A stretch of DNA of 64,000 bases from Bradyrhizobium sp. CCH5-F6 (lineage in GTDB: Bacteria > Pseudomonadota > Alphaproteobacteria > Rhizobiales > Xanthobacteraceae): contig NZ_LSIC01000094.1 of the NCBI RefSeq assembly GCF_001556045.1, positions 124,001-188,000 on the forward strand, read 5' to 3'. The position numbers were made by a program, and so were the translations under genes. Below, in pieces: positions 1-9,276 of the stretch. Numbering within the stretch: position 1 is the stretch's first letter; every line of letters begins with the position of its first letter. Under the pieces are notes generated by a model. It saw nothing but the letters and a program-made list of their open reading frames with translations, had not been told where the DNA came from and made no database searches.

Positions 1-193
1 AGAACGGCAGGAAGTTCGAGAGGAAGCGGGTTGCCACCTCGCAGAGCATCAGCAGCGTCAGCATCAAGAGACAGCCGCCGCCGATCCAGCCGTCGAGCCG
101 GCCGAGGCGGTCAATGCCGTCGAGGACGATGCGCAGCGGCGCAGGCGCCGCTGCATTGAGACTCTGCGGTGCCGCAGGGACGACGCTCGTCAC
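1..193 (-). CDS. TRAP transporter small permease (DctQ family), 5' part only
   Basis: This is the N-terminal 64 codons of a membrane protein cut by the left edge of the window. It lies directly downstream of the TRAP solute receptor gene (10 bases after its stop), which is where the small permease DctQ normally sits. A GTG start at 193 is preceded by a GAGGACGAGG ribosome-binding sequence. After a roughly 30-residue Ala/Pro-rich lead and a basic/aspartate segment, a hydrophobic helix begins (LLMLTLLMLCEV) followed by ATRF, as expected for the first membrane segment of DctQ proteins. The large permease DctM is presumably beyond the edge. The assignment rests on position, size and hydrophobicity, because too little sequence is visible for a full family match. 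Confidence 0.72.
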   Translation of the reverse strand, partial: MTSVVPAAPQSLNAAAPAPLRIVLDGIDRLGRLDGWIGGGCLLMLTLLMLCEVATRFLSNFLPF

Positions 194-203
194 AGCCTCG
201 TCC

Positions 204-1202
204 TCACCGCTTCATTTCGGCGAGATAGGCCCGCACCGGCTTGTCGGCGGCCGGCACGCGCTTGAGGAAGGCGTCGAGTTGCGGCGCGGTCTTGGCCCGG
301 ATCTCCGTCATCATGGCTTGCGAGACCGGCACCACCTCCATGCCGCCTTCCTTGAGGCGGTTGAGGCTGTCGACATCGGCCTTGAGCGAGTTCGCCCAGA
401 AGCCCGGCTCCATCTTGGCGGCAATGCCGGAGACGAGCTGTTGCTGATCGGCGCTCAGCGCCTTCCAGGAATCGAGGTTGACGGTGAGCATCTGCGACGA
501 CCAGACGTGGTTGGTCGGGTAGACGTATTTCAGGAATTCCCAGAACTTGCCGTCGACGCCCGACACCGACGAGGTGGAGACGCCGGCCACCGCGCCGGAG
601 GCGAGCGCGGGAATCGTCTCGCCCCAGGGAATCATCACGGCCGCCATGCCGATCGCGTTCAGCATGTCGACCGCGTTCTTGTCGGGCACGCGGATCTTGA
701 TGTTCTTCAGGCCGTCGACGTCGGCGACCTTCGCCTTCAGATGCAGATACTGCGTCGGCCACGGCACGATGTAGAGGATCTTCTGGTTGTTGCGCGCGGC
801 GATCTTCTCGTATTCGGGCCGCACATATTTGTGCAGCACCTTGAGCTCGTCTACCGAGCCGCAGAGGAAGGGGATGCTCTCGACGCCCATGAAGGGCTCG
901 TCGCCGACCTGCTGGATGTTGAGGACGTCGGCGAGCGGCACCAGGCCGTCGCGCACGGCGCGCAAGTGCTCGGGGCCCTTGAAACCGAGCTGACCGCCCG
1001 CTTTCACGGTAATGGCAACCGAGCCGCCGCTTTGCTTCTTGACCTCCTCGGCGAAGGCCATCGCGTTCTGGGTGTGGAAATTGCCGTCGGGCCATACCGT
1101 CGACATGTCCCAGCTCACCGTCGCCGCCCGCGCACGGGTGGAGATGTGGCCTGCGGCAAGCAGCGTCGCTGCGCCCGCGGTGAAATTCCTTCGCGTGATC
1201 AT
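204..1202 (-). CDS. TRAP transporter substrate-binding protein (DctP family)
   Basis: Periplasmic solute receptor of a tripartite ATP-independent transporter, 332 residues, the usual DctP length. The N-terminus MITRRNFTAGAATLLAAG carries a twin-arginine type signal (RRNFT plus hydrophobic core), ending near residue 26. The mature part shows DctP family features: a GGQLGFKGPEHLRAVRDG segment, then ADVLNIQQVGDEPF, and later GMAAVMIPWGETIPALASG, the region that contains the conserved substrate-carboxylate site in the family. The ATG at 1202 is chosen because GGAGG lies 7 bases upstream; an open frame extends further upstream without a better site. The gene follows hyuB by 40 bases on the same strand, so the imported acid is probably a substrate of, or product related to, the hydantoinase pair. 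The exact ligand cannot be read from the sequence. Confidence 0.88.
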   Translation of the reverse strand: MITRRNFTAGAATLLAAGHISTRARAATVSWDMSTVWPDGNFHTQNAMAFAEEVKKQSGGSVAITVKAGGQLGFKGPEHLRAVRDGLVPLADVLNIQQVGDEPFMGVESIPFLCGSVDELKVLHKYVRPEYEKIAARNNQKILYIVPWPTQYLHLKAKVADVDGLKNIKIRVPDKNAVDMLNAIGMAAVMIPWGETIPALASGAVAGVSTSSVSGVDGKFWEFLKYVYPTNHVWSSQMLTVNLDSWKALSADQQQLVSGIAAKMEPGFWANSLKADVDSLNRLKEGGMEVVPVSQAMMTEIRAKTAPQLDAFLKRVPAADKPVRAYLAEMKR

Positions 1203-1242
1203 TTGCAATCCTCCGTTTGCTCCGCGCACGACGCCTGAGGCG

Positions 1243-2901
1243 TCACCGCGAGTACCCATAAACTGCGACCGCCTTGTCGACGGACACGAGTCCGCTTTCG
1301 ACGTCGTCATTGACCGCCGCGCGCTGGCGCTTGGCGGGATCGCCGATGCCCGCGCCGCCCGGTGTCAGCACCACCAACCGGTCTTCTGGCGGCACCTGCT
1401 GAAAGCCCTTCCCTCGCAGCTTCTTTCCGGACTTGAGGCCGACATAGCCGGCCTCGCCGTCCCGGCCGCCATCGCGGCCGCGCGGCGGATGATCGATGCG
1501 GTCGAACGCAGCGAGAATGTCGAACGGCGCATCGACGCCGCTGCCGACCTCGATGATCTGACCGAGGCCGCCACGGGTGCGCCCTGCTCCGCCGGAATCC
1601 GGGCGCAGCTCCTTGCGCCAGAAGATCAGAGGCGTCTGCGTCTCTGCGATCTCGACCGGCGTGCCGCGCACACCGCTTGGGTAAGCGGTCGCCGACAGGC
1701 CGTCCTTGCCGAAGCGCGCGCCTGTGCCGCCATTGGACGTCACCGCCATGGAGAACCCGTAATTGCCGCCGACGCCGGAGCGGGTTTGCCCACGCACATT
1801 CAGATTCCACAGGCACGAGGTGCCCTCTGCAGGCACGCGCTCGGGAATGATCTGACGCAGGCAACCGAACACGACATCCGGCAGCATCTGGCCGATGATG
1901 TGGCGCGAGGCCACCGGCGCAGGCTTCGGCGCATTGAGGATCGCTCCCGCGGGCGCCGATACTGTCAGCGGCGAGAGCGAGCCTGCATTGTTGGGGATCT
2001 GTGAGGCGACGACGCAGCCGAGGCCGAACACGGTATAGGCGGTGGTGTAGGACAAGGGCACGTTGATGCCGAATTTCGAGGCAGCCGAGGTGCCGTCGAA
2101 ATCGACGTGAATGCCTTGGTCCGAAATCGTCAGGGTCGCGGCCAGCGTCACCGGCGCGTCATAGCCGTCGACCACCATCGTGTTGCGCCAGCTGCCCTTC
2201 GGCAGCTTTGCGATCTCGGCGAGCACGGCCTCGCGCGAGCGGTCGCAGATGTAGTCGCCGAGCTCGTCCAGCGTGTCGATGCCGAACTCAGTCATCATCT
2301 CGACCAGGCGCTCGCAGCCGACGTCGTTGCAGCCGGCGAGCGAATAGGTGTCGCCCTCGGTGTCGATCGGCAGCCGCGTATTGGTGCGGATCATCGCCAT
2401 CAGCGTCTCGTTGACGACGCCCTGGTCGATCAGCTTCAGCATGGGGATGTAGAGCCCTTCCATGAACACGTCGGTGGCATCGGGTCCGAAGCCGATGCCG
2501 CCGATGTCCATGAGATGGCTGGTGCAGGAGAACAACGCGACCGGCTTGCCGTCCTTGAAGCAGGGCGTGGTGACGACGAAGTCGTTGAGATGGCCGGTGC
2601 CCATCCAGGGATCGTTGGTGATGTAGGCGTCGCCTTCCTTCATCGTCTCGATCGGAAAATGGGCAATGAAGTGCTTGACCGATTCCGCCATCGAGTTGAC
2701 GTGACCGGGCGTGCCGGTCACCGCCTGCGCCAGCATGCGGCCCTTGAGATCAAACACGCCGGCGGAGAGGTCACCGCATTCGCGCACGATCGGGCTGAAC
2801 GCCGTGCGGAGCAGCACCTGCGCCTGCTCCTCGACCACGGCGATCAGCCGGTGCCACATGATCTGAAGGTCGATCAGGCTCGCGCCGCTTGCCTTGCTCA
2901 T
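1243..2901 (-). CDS. hyuB: Hydantoinase B/oxoprolinase family protein (HyuB-like)
   Basis: Second subunit of an ATP-dependent hydantoinase/oxoprolinase/acetone-carboxylase-type enzyme, 552 residues from the ATG at 2901. Family hallmarks include SPIVRECGDLSAGVFD, the HVNSMAESVKHF segment, YITNDPWMGTGHLND and the Gly-rich GGAGRTRGGLGQ motif near the C-terminus. A TTG at 2907 overlapping the hyuA stop codon is an alternative start two codons earlier. The start region overlaps or abuts the end of hyuA, implying translational coupling and a stable HyuA-HyuB complex. In known members HyuA binds ATP and HyuB contributes to the amidohydrolase or carboxylase site. The substrate (N-methylhydantoin, 5-oxoproline, hydantoin or another cyclic amide) is not determined by sequence. 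Confidence 0.9.
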   Translation of the reverse strand: MSKASGASLIDLQIMWHRLIAVVEEQAQVLLRTAFSPIVRECGDLSAGVFDLKGRMLAQAVTGTPGHVNSMAESVKHFIAHFPIETMKEGDAYITNDPWMGTGHLNDFVVTTPCFKDGKPVALFSCTSHLMDIGGIGFGPDATDVFMEGLYIPMLKLIDQGVVNETLMAMIRTNTRLPIDTEGDTYSLAGCNDVGCERLVEMMTEFGIDTLDELGDYICDRSREAVLAEIAKLPKGSWRNTMVVDGYDAPVTLAATLTISDQGIHVDFDGTSAASKFGINVPLSYTTAYTVFGLGCVVASQIPNNAGSLSPLTVSAPAGAILNAPKPAPVASRHIIGQMLPDVVFGCLRQIIPERVPAEGTSCLWNLNVRGQTRSGVGGNYGFSMAVTSNGGTGARFGKDGLSATAYPSGVRGTPVEIAETQTPLIFWRKELRPDSGGAGRTRGGLGQIIEVGSGVDAPFDILAAFDRIDHPPRGRDGGRDGEAGYVGLKSGKKLRGKGFQQVPPEDRLVVLTPGGAGIGDPAKRQRAAVNDDVESGLVSVDKAVAVYGYSR

Positions 2902-2903
2902 GA

Positions 2904-4988
2904 TCAAGCCGCCTTTCGTTCCATGACGATGCTGCCCGCACCGTCGATATGCGCGTCAAAACTGTTGGAGACGAAGGTCGAGGTTTCGTCCTCCGCGATC
3001 ACGGCCGGGCCCGCGATCGTCGCACCCGGCGCCATGTCCTCGCGGCGATACAGCGGAATCTCGATCACCTCGCCTGCCCGGCCATCGAAGAATCTGCGGC
3101 TGCCGACCGCCTTGCCGGCGGGCTTGCGCGCGACGGCTGCGACCGCGGGCGGATTGCGCGCATCCGTGGTCGCGAGCACCGACCAGCTCAACACCTCGAT
3201 CGCGGCGCCCGGGATCGGCCGCTCGAACATCGCGGAATAATCAGCCTCGAACTTCTGGCGCAGGCCGGCGAGATCGGCCGCCGTCAGCCGCCGGTTCGGC
3301 AGCTCGACCGGAATCTCGTGTCCCTGGCCGACATAGCGCATGAAGGCGGCGCGGCGCTCGCGAACCGGCGCGCCGGCTGCACCCGGCTCCACCAGCGCGC
3401 GCGCTTCCGTCGCCATCTCCTGCAGGAGATCGGAGACCGCCTCGGTGTCGAAGTCGTCGAGCCGGACGTGGCGGCTGCGCACCAGCTCATAGGCGATGGG
3501 CGCGGCCAGGAAGCCGACGGCCGAACCGACGCCGGCATTCGACGGCACGATCACGCGGGAGACGCCGATCTTCTCGGCGACGCGGGCCGCATGCAGCGGC
3601 GCGGCGCCGCCGAACGCGATCAGCGTGTGCTGGCCCACCACGGCACCGCGCTCGACCGCATGCACGCGCGCCGCGCTTGCCATGTTCTCGCAGACGACTT
3701 CGTGCACCGCATAGGCGGCGGTTTCCGCGGAGAGGCCAAGCGGCTCGCCGACGTCACGCAGCAGCGCCTGTTTCGACAGCTCCGGGTCGAGCTTGATCGT
3801 GCCGGCCGCAAAGGCGTCGGGATCGATCATGCCGAGCGCAACGTCCGCATCGGTCACGGCCGGACGCTGACCGCCGCGGCCGTAGCAGGCGGGCCCCGGC
3901 TCCGAGGAGGCGCTCTCGGGACCGACGGTGACGCGCTTCATCGCATCGACATGCGCGATCGAACCGCCGCCGGCGCCGATCTCGACCATCTCGATGACGG
4001 GAATGCGCACCGGCAGGCCGGAGCCCTTGAGGAAGCGCGCGGCACGATCGACCTCGAACACGCGCGAGGTCTCGGGCTGGTACTTTTCGATCAGACAGAT
4101 CTTCGCGGTGGTGCCGCCCATGTCGAAGGAGAGCACCTTGCTCTCGCCGAGGCGCGCCGCGATCTGGGCCGCGAAGATCGCGCCGCCGGCAGGGCCGGAT
4201 TCGACGAGACGCACGGGAAAGCGACGCGCCGTCTCGATCGAGGTGACACCGCCACCGGATGTCACGAGATAGATGGCGCCGCGGAATTGCTCGACTTGCA
4301 AGGCCTCGGCCATGCGAGCGAGATAGCCGTCGATCAGGGGTTGCACATAGGCATTGGCGACCGCAGTCGATGTGCGCTCATACTCGCGAATCTCGGGACA
4401 AACGGCTGAGGACACCGTCACGGAGATGCCGGGCATCTCCTCGCCCAGGATAGCGGCCGCGCGACGCTCGTGCTCCGGATTGGCATAGGAGTGCAGGAAA
4501 GCGATCGCGACGCTCTCGACCTTCAATTCGCGCAATTTTGGCGCGAGTGCGCGCACCGAAGCTTCGTCCAGCGGGAGACGAACGGCACCATGAGCGTCGA
4601 TGCGCTCGGGCACGGTGAAGCGCAGGGAGCGCGGCGCCAGCGGCTTCGGCTTGTCGATGCTGAGGTCATATTGGTCGTAACGGCTCTCGGTGCCGATATC
4701 GAGCACGTCGCGGAAGCCCTCGGTCGCGATCAGCGCGGTCTTTGCGCCGCGACGCTCGATGATGGCGTTGGTCGCGAGCGTCGTGCCGTGAATGAAGACG
4801 TCGATGTCGCTGATATGCGCACGCGCATCGGCGAGAATGAGGCGCATGCCGTCCAGCACGGCCTGCTCGGGGCGCTGCGGAGTTGTCAGCAGCTTGCGGG
4901 TTTTGCGATCTTGCCCCACGTCCAGCACGATGTCGGTGAACGTGCCACCGATATCAACGGCAAGCCGCACCTCGGCTCCCTCAAGCAT
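2904..4988 (-). CDS. hyuA: Hydantoinase/oxoprolinase family protein, ATP-binding subunit (HyuA-like)
   Basis: ATPase subunit of the hydantoinase/oxoprolinase family, 694 residues, typical for stand-alone HyuA. The N-terminus contains the hallmark DIGGTFTDIV (about residues 12-21), the phosphate-binding motif of the actin/ASKHA-like hydantoinase A fold. HGTTLATNAIIERRGAKTAL, LVESGPAGGAIFAA and SFDMGGTTAKICL are further conserved blocks. The ATG at 4988 has GGAG 8 bases upstream. It is the first gene of a probable operon hyuA-hyuB-dctP-dctQ running leftward, with only the 141-base gap to the sirtuin gene upstream for a promoter. ATP hydrolysis to open a cyclic amide is known for characterised members; the actual substrate here is inference. 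The D-carbamoylase gene at 18285 would be a logical partner for a hydantoin route. Confidence 0.9.
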   Translation of the reverse strand: MLEGAEVRLAVDIGGTFTDIVLDVGQDRKTRKLLTTPQRPEQAVLDGMRLILADARAHISDIDVFIHGTTLATNAIIERRGAKTALIATEGFRDVLDIGTESRYDQYDLSIDKPKPLAPRSLRFTVPERIDAHGAVRLPLDEASVRALAPKLRELKVESVAIAFLHSYANPEHERRAAAILGEEMPGISVTVSSAVCPEIREYERTSTAVANAYVQPLIDGYLARMAEALQVEQFRGAIYLVTSGGGVTSIETARRFPVRLVESGPAGGAIFAAQIAARLGESKVLSFDMGGTTAKICLIEKYQPETSRVFEVDRAARFLKGSGLPVRIPVIEMVEIGAGGGSIAHVDAMKRVTVGPESASSEPGPACYGRGGQRPAVTDADVALGMIDPDAFAAGTIKLDPELSKQALLRDVGEPLGLSAETAAYAVHEVVCENMASAARVHAVERGAVVGQHTLIAFGGAAPLHAARVAEKIGVSRVIVPSNAGVGSAVGFLAAPIAYELVRSRHVRLDDFDTEAVSDLLQEMATEARALVEPGAAGAPVRERRAAFMRYVGQGHEIPVELPNRRLTAADLAGLRQKFEADYSAMFERPIPGAAIEVLSWSVLATTDARNPPAVAAVARKPAGKAVGSRRFFDGRAGEVIEIPLYRREDMAPGATIAGPAVIAEDETSTFVSNSFDAHIDGAGSIVMERKAA

Positions 4989-5129
4989 TCCAAATTCTCC
5001 GTGCTGGTCGTCAAGACTGGGGACAAAAGCGCAGCAATTTCCATGCCATGGACGACGAGATGAATGCCGCGCCCCGCTATTCTGCTTGGCACCTATGCAA
5101 TAGGCAAGGCGTGTCCGCCGCCACCCTGA

Positions 5130-5936
5130 TCAGAGCAGGAATGCAAGCGCCGTCTCGCAGCGCTCCTCGACCTTCAGCGTCAGCAGATCGTCGGCACGGG
5201 TGCGCCCGAGATTGACCGCCGCGATCGGAATGTCGCGCCGCGCAGCCGCCTGCACGAAGCGGAAGCCGGAATAGACCATCAGCGAGGAGCCGACGACCAG
5301 CATGGCGTCGGCTTGCGCCAGATGATCCTGCGCGGTGGCGACGATGTCGCGCGGGACGTTCTCACCGAAGAACACGACGTCGGGCTTGAGGATGCCGCCG
5401 CAGGCTTCGCATGGCGGCACTTCGAAGGACGAGAAGTCCTCGTGCTCCAGATCGGCGTCGCCGTCAGGTGCATCCGCGGCATCGAGCGTCAGCCATGCCG
5501 CATTGGCGCGGCCAAGAGCGTGCTGAAACTTCTCGCGCGGTGTCTTGCCGCCGCAGCCCATGCAGCGGACCAGATCGAGCCGGCCATGGAGATCGATGAC
5601 CTGCCGGTGGCCGGCCGACTGATGCAGCCGATCGACGTTCTGAGTCAGCAGCATCTCGCACCGGCCGTTCGCCTCGAGCCGGGCCAGCGCATGATGCGCA
5701 TCGTTCGGCTTCGCCTGTCCGAACCGCCGCCAGCCGATCAGGCTTCGGGCCCAATAGCGCCGCCGCGTATGCTCGTCCGACATGAAGGCCTGGAAGTTGA
5801 CCGGCTGGGTCCGCTTCCAGTTGCCGTGGCTGTCGCGGTAATCGGGAATGCCTGAATTGGTGCTGCAGCCGGCACCGGTCAGCACGAACAGACGCTCGTG
5901 GCGGCCGACGAAATTCTGGAGCGGAGTTGTTGACAT
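5130..5936 (-). CDS. NAD-dependent protein deacylase, sirtuin (Sir2) family
   Basis: Predicted NAD+-dependent lysine deacylase of 268 residues, the length of a minimal bacterial or SIRT4-like sirtuin. The NAD-binding motif LTGAGCSTNSGIPDYRD is at about residues 18-34 and the catalytic block TQNVDRLH includes QNVD; the catalytic histidine lies in DLHGRL. A zinc ribbon is formed by CMGC and CEAC pairs, followed by KPDVVFFGENVP. The ATG at 5936 gives MSTTPLQNFVG; upstream extension would lack similarity to sirtuins. The gene begins 37 bases after the antiporter gene stop on the same strand, so cotranscription is possible. The acyl substrate preference cannot be decided. Regulation of acyl-CoA-dependent catabolic enzymes nearby is conceivable but inferred only. 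Confidence 0.92.
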   Translation of the reverse strand: MSTTPLQNFVGRHERLFVLTGAGCSTNSGIPDYRDSHGNWKRTQPVNFQAFMSDEHTRRRYWARSLIGWRRFGQAKPNDAHHALARLEANGRCEMLLTQNVDRLHQSAGHRQVIDLHGRLDLVRCMGCGGKTPREKFQHALGRANAAWLTLDAADAPDGDADLEHEDFSSFEVPPCEACGGILKPDVVFFGENVPRDIVATAQDHLAQADAMLVVGSSLMVYSGFRFVQAAARRDIPIAAVNLGRTRADDLLTLKVEERCETALAFLL

Positions 5937-5973
5937 GCCACCAGATGTAAGCCGCCGGGCGGGTTTTTCCAGA

Positions 5974-7776
5974 TTACTGCCGGCGGGACGGGCGCCCCGG
6001 GATAGCTGATGGACGGGATTTCTCTTGGTTTGCCGTGCGGGCGGCTTGCTGCAGCGTCCGCCGAAACTCGTCCCGCTTTTCGTGCACCGCGGCGATCGCG
6101 TGCCCGACCGCGACTCCGAGGCCGACCAGCGCGGCTTCTGAAAGCTGCAGGCTCGCCTCGATCGTCTCCGGCACCGCGTCGGTTGCGCCGATTTCATAGA
6201 GATGGCGGGCATGATCCGCGTCCCGCGCACGTGAGACGATCAGCACGTCCGGCCGCGCTGCACGGATCCGCTCGACCACGGCATCGATCGCCGTTCGCGA
6301 CTGAATGGTAATGATCACGCCGGTGGTCTGCATCAGGCCGCACGCTTCGAGGAAGCCCAGCTCGGTCGCGTCACCGAAATAGACCTTGTGACCGTCGCGC
6401 CGGTCGCGCGCCACCGCGATCGGCTCGTGATCGATTGCGATGTAGTCCACGTCATGGGTGGTGAGCAGCGAACAGACGACCTTTCCGACCCGACCGTAGC
6501 CAATCACGATGGCCTGTGTTCGGTTGCCGGGCGGCCGAACCGCCAGTTCGGGATCCAGGATTCGCTCCTCGGCGAGTCTCGCGGACAATCGTCGTCCGAG
6601 CGCACCCAACAATGGCGTCAGCGCCATCGTCACGGCGGTGACGGCGACGACGAAGCCCGATACGCGAGGCTCGATCAGGCCGAGCGCCGCCGCCATTCCG
6701 ATGCTGACAAAGGCGAACTCGCCGACAGGGCCCAGCAAGAGGCCGATTTCGATCGCCGCCGCCCACGAGAGCTTGAAGAGCCGGCCGAGGATAATGAGTA
6801 CGATCGCCTTGCCCGCAAGAACGCCGATGACGGCAGCCAACAGCCAAACGGGCTCGCGCATGAACACGCGGAAGTCGATGGCCATGCCGACGGTGAAGAA
6901 GAAGATGCCGAGCAGCAGGCCCTTGAATGGCTCGACCGTGGCCTCGATGGCCTTGCCATACTCCGTTTCCGCGAGCATCAGTCCTGCAACGAATGCTCCG
7001 AGCGCCATCGACAGGCCCGCCTGGTGAGCCGCAAGACCTGCACCGACGATGACGAACAAGGTCGCCGCGACAAACAATTCCGTCGAATGGGTGCCCGCGA
7101 CCATCTGGAACAGCGGACGCATCAGCAGCCGGCCGATCAGAATGAGGAAAGCCACGGCCAGCGCGGCCTTCAAGACCGCACTGGAGATGTGCGTCAGGAC
7201 GGAGCCGCCGCTGTCTGCGCCGAGCACCGAGATGAAGACCAGAATGGGAACCACTGCCAGATCCTGGGCCAGCAGGACCGAGAAGCTGGCGCGCCCGGCG
7301 GTGGTCGCAAGTCGCCGCTCGGCGGACAGAAGCTCGAGCACGATGGCTGTCGAGGACAACGCAAGGCTCGCACCAAGGATGACGGCCGTATCGGAACTCT
7401 GCCCGGCGAAAAGCGCCGCGCCGAATATCATGGCCGACGTCGCCAGCACCTGCAGGCCGCCGAGTCCGAACACCAGGCGCCGCATCGTGACGAGCCGCCT
7501 GAAAGACAGTTCGAGCCCGATCAGAAATAGCAGGAACACGATGCCGAGATTGGCGATGCCCTCGACGTTGTGCGCGTCCGTGACCGTAAACCAATACAGG
7601 AACGGGATTTCTCGAACGAGCGAGCCGAGCCCGAGCGGACCGAGAATGGCGCCGGCGCCGAGATAGCCGAGCACAGGGTTGATGCCCCAGTGGCGCACGA
7701 TCGGCACGACCACGCCGGCGGTGCCGAGAACCACGAGCGCGTCGCTATAGGCGTTGATGTTGATGGCTGCGGTCAC
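5974..7776 (-). CDS. CPA2-family monovalent cation:proton antiporter with RCK (TrkA-N) domain
   Basis: Inner-membrane K+(Na+)/H+ antiporter of the KefB/KefC/YbaL type, about 600 residues from a GTG at 7776. Roughly a dozen hydrophobic helices cover residues 10-400, including the family segment GIVFLLFLIGLELSF and the helix GPVGEFAFVSIGMA. After residue 420 a Rossmann RCK domain begins with AIVIGYGRVGKVVCSLL, the nucleotide-binding GxGxxG-like motif, and runs through YFGDATELGFLEACG. The C-terminal tail is hydrophilic and basic. The start is uncertain: GTG 7776 gives the N-terminus VTAAININAYSDAL with only a modest AAGGA site, and in-frame ATG codons at 7872 and 7914 would add a non-conserved leader. 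The role is pH and cation homeostasis; gating by glutathione adducts cannot be inferred. Confidence 0.88.
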   Translation of the reverse strand: MTAAININAYSDALVVLGTAGVVVPIVRHWGINPVLGYLGAGAILGPLGLGSLVREIPFLYWFTVTDAHNVEGIANLGIVFLLFLIGLELSFRRLVTMRRLVFGLGGLQVLATSAMIFGAALFAGQSSDTAVILGASLALSSTAIVLELLSAERRLATTAGRASFSVLLAQDLAVVPILVFISVLGADSGGSVLTHISSAVLKAALAVAFLILIGRLLMRPLFQMVAGTHSTELFVAATLFVIVGAGLAAHQAGLSMALGAFVAGLMLAETEYGKAIEATVEPFKGLLLGIFFFTVGMAIDFRVFMREPVWLLAAVIGVLAGKAIVLIILGRLFKLSWAAAIEIGLLLGPVGEFAFVSIGMAAALGLIEPRVSGFVVAVTAVTMALTPLLGALGRRLSARLAEERILDPELAVRPPGNRTQAIVIGYGRVGKVVCSLLTTHDVDYIAIDHEPIAVARDRRDGHKVYFGDATELGFLEACGLMQTTGVIITIQSRTAIDAVVERIRAARPDVLIVSRARDADHARHLYEIGATDAVPETIEASLQLSEAALVGLGVAVGHAIAAVHEKRDEFRRTLQQAARTANQEKSRPSAIPGRPSRRQ

Positions 7777-7923
7777 GAGTCCTTCACGCGTCGGCGCTCG
7801 CAGATAGCGGCAGCGTCGTCCACGGTCGATAGCACACGGCGCCGCAGACCCCAACCGGACCACGACCGCCATCTTCGCATAGGGCATTGGTGGCGGCCGA
7901 TGGGCGCGGTCCAAAGCGGACGT

Positions 7924-8760
7924 TCAGCTTGCCCAGTTCTCCCGGAATTCGGGGAACAGCGTCAGGCCCCCGCACGCATAGATGGTCTGCCCCGTGATGT
8001 AGCTCGCATCATCCGAGGCGAGGAAGGCGAACACGGCGGCGATCTCTTCCGGAGTTCCCACGCGGCCGAGCGGAATATGGCTGGTCACGACACCGCGCTT
8101 CTCCGGGTCTCCGGTCCAGGCTGCGTTGATCGGCGTGTCGATTGCGCCCGGACCGACCGCGTTGACGCGGATGCCGCGGCCAGCGAATTCGAGCGCCAGC
8201 GTGCGCGTCAGATTGGCCATGCCGCCCTTGCTGATCGAATAGGCGAGATAGCCGGGCTTCGGGATGATCTGGTGGACGCTGGAGCAGTTGATGATGCTGC
8301 CGCCTCCGCCGCGCGCGACGAAATGCGCCAGCGCCTTCTGCGCACAGAGCACGGCGCCGTTGAGATTGACGTCGATGATCCGGCGGTAGGTCTCGACGTC
8401 GAGCGCCTCGCTCGGCGATTCCTTCTGGAAGCCGGCGTTGTTGACAAGACAATCGAGACGTTTCCAGCGAGACAGGATCGTCTCGAACATCGCAGCAATG
8501 TCCTGGTCGTCACCGACATTGGCCTTGACGATGCAATGATCGGGCTCGCCGTGCCCGCGATCGCTCGAAGCCGCGCGAGCTAGCGCGAGCGTCTCCTCCG
8601 CCCGCTCCACGTTCTCGAAATAGTTGATGGCGACGGCTGCGCCTTCCTGAGCGAGCCGGACGGCGACGGCGCGGCCGATCCCTTGCGAGGCTCCGGTCAC
8701 CAGGGCGTACTGACCGACGAGGCGCGAAGGAAATGAGGTTGAGCGTTCGGCTTGCGGCAT
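7924..8760 (-). CDS. SDR family NAD(P)-dependent oxidoreductase (glucose 1-dehydrogenase-like)
   Basis: Classical short-chain dehydrogenase/reductase of 278 residues. The cofactor motif VTGASQGIGRAVA (TGxxxGIG) lies near residue 20, the NNAG motif is in CLVNNAGFQ, and the catalytic triad is present: Ser in INCSSVH and Tyr-x-x-x-Lys in YSISK. The C-terminal segment TGQTIYACGGLTLFPEFREN ends with the GGLTL.P type sequence seen in glucose-1-dehydrogenase-like SDRs, so a sugar or polyol substrate is possible. An insertion around residues 65-90 (SSDRGHGEPDHC) is longer than in the core family. The ATG at 8760 has a GGAGAG site. Neighbours are RidA downstream of a 154-base gap on the same strand and the antiporter on the other side. 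The substrate is not resolvable from sequence. Confidence 0.88.
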   Translation of the reverse strand: MPQAERSTSFPSRLVGQYALVTGASQGIGRAVAVRLAQEGAAVAINYFENVERAEETLALARAASSDRGHGEPDHCIVKANVGDDQDIAAMFETILSRWKRLDCLVNNAGFQKESPSEALDVETYRRIIDVNLNGAVLCAQKALAHFVARGGGGSIINCSSVHQIIPKPGYLAYSISKGGMANLTRTLALEFAGRGIRVNAVGPGAIDTPINAAWTGDPEKRGVVTSHIPLGRVGTPEEIAAVFAFLASDDASYITGQTIYACGGLTLFPEFRENWAS

Positions 8761-8914
8761 GTGTTCTCTCCAGATGCGTCATCATGGATGGAACCGGCGT
8801 TTTGTTCCATACACTCGTGCATGCGCTGGACGCAGCGTCGCCCAGCAGATGCCCATCATTCCACATCTGACCGTCTGGCAGGAGCTCGGCTGACGTCTTC
8901 GTCGCCGGGCGCGG

Positions 8915-9262
8915 TCAACCCTTCAGGGCGGTGACCACCACCTCGATCAGCGCGCCGCCGCCGAGATCCGCGACGCCGACGGTGGCGCGGGTGGGGAGAT
9001 CGTCACCGAAGAACTCGGTCCAGGCCGCATCCATCTCCTTCTTCCTGGACAGATCCGTGACGAAGATCGACGCGCTGACGACGCGAGACTTGTCGGTGCC
9101 GGCTTCCTTCAGATAGCCGGCGATCTTGCCGAGGATGTTGCGGGTCTGGTCGCCCATCGAGACCGAGGTGTCGTCGGCGATGGTGCCGCCGAGGAAGACG
9201 AAGCCGTTGGCCTCGACGGCGCGGTGCATGATGGGCGTGCGGATGCTGCGGGTGATGCTCAT
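8915..9262 (-). CDS. RidA family protein (reactive imine/enamine deaminase)
   Basis: Small YjgF/YER057c/UK114 protein of 115 residues. Family features are the N-terminal APxAxG-equivalent PIMHRAVEANGFVFLGG, the stretch VSMGDQTRNILGKI and the C-terminal ATVGVADLGGGALIEVVV. In canonical RidA an Arg in an R-A-xV motif near residue 100 binds the substrate carboxylate; PTRATVGVADL preserves this. RidA proteins trimerise and hydrolyse 2-aminoacrylate and other imines released by amino-acid-oxidising or PLP enzymes. Placement immediately downstream (15 bases) of a DAO flavoprotein gene makes it a likely part of that operon, hydrolysing the imino acid produced by the oxidase. ATG 9262 follows an AGAGGA site within the short gap. 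Confidence 0.93.
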   Translation of the reverse strand: MSITRSIRTPIMHRAVEANGFVFLGGTIADDTSVSMGDQTRNILGKIAGYLKEAGTDKSRVVSASIFVTDLSRKKEMDAAWTEFFGDDLPTRATVGVADLGGGALIEVVVTALKG

Positions 9263-9276
9263 GATGTCCTCTTTTT

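Noticed and set aside
3000..4400. Long plus-strand open frame antisense to hyuA
   Set aside because: Reverse-frame artefact of a high-GC gene: the minus strand encodes a protein with full HyuA motifs.
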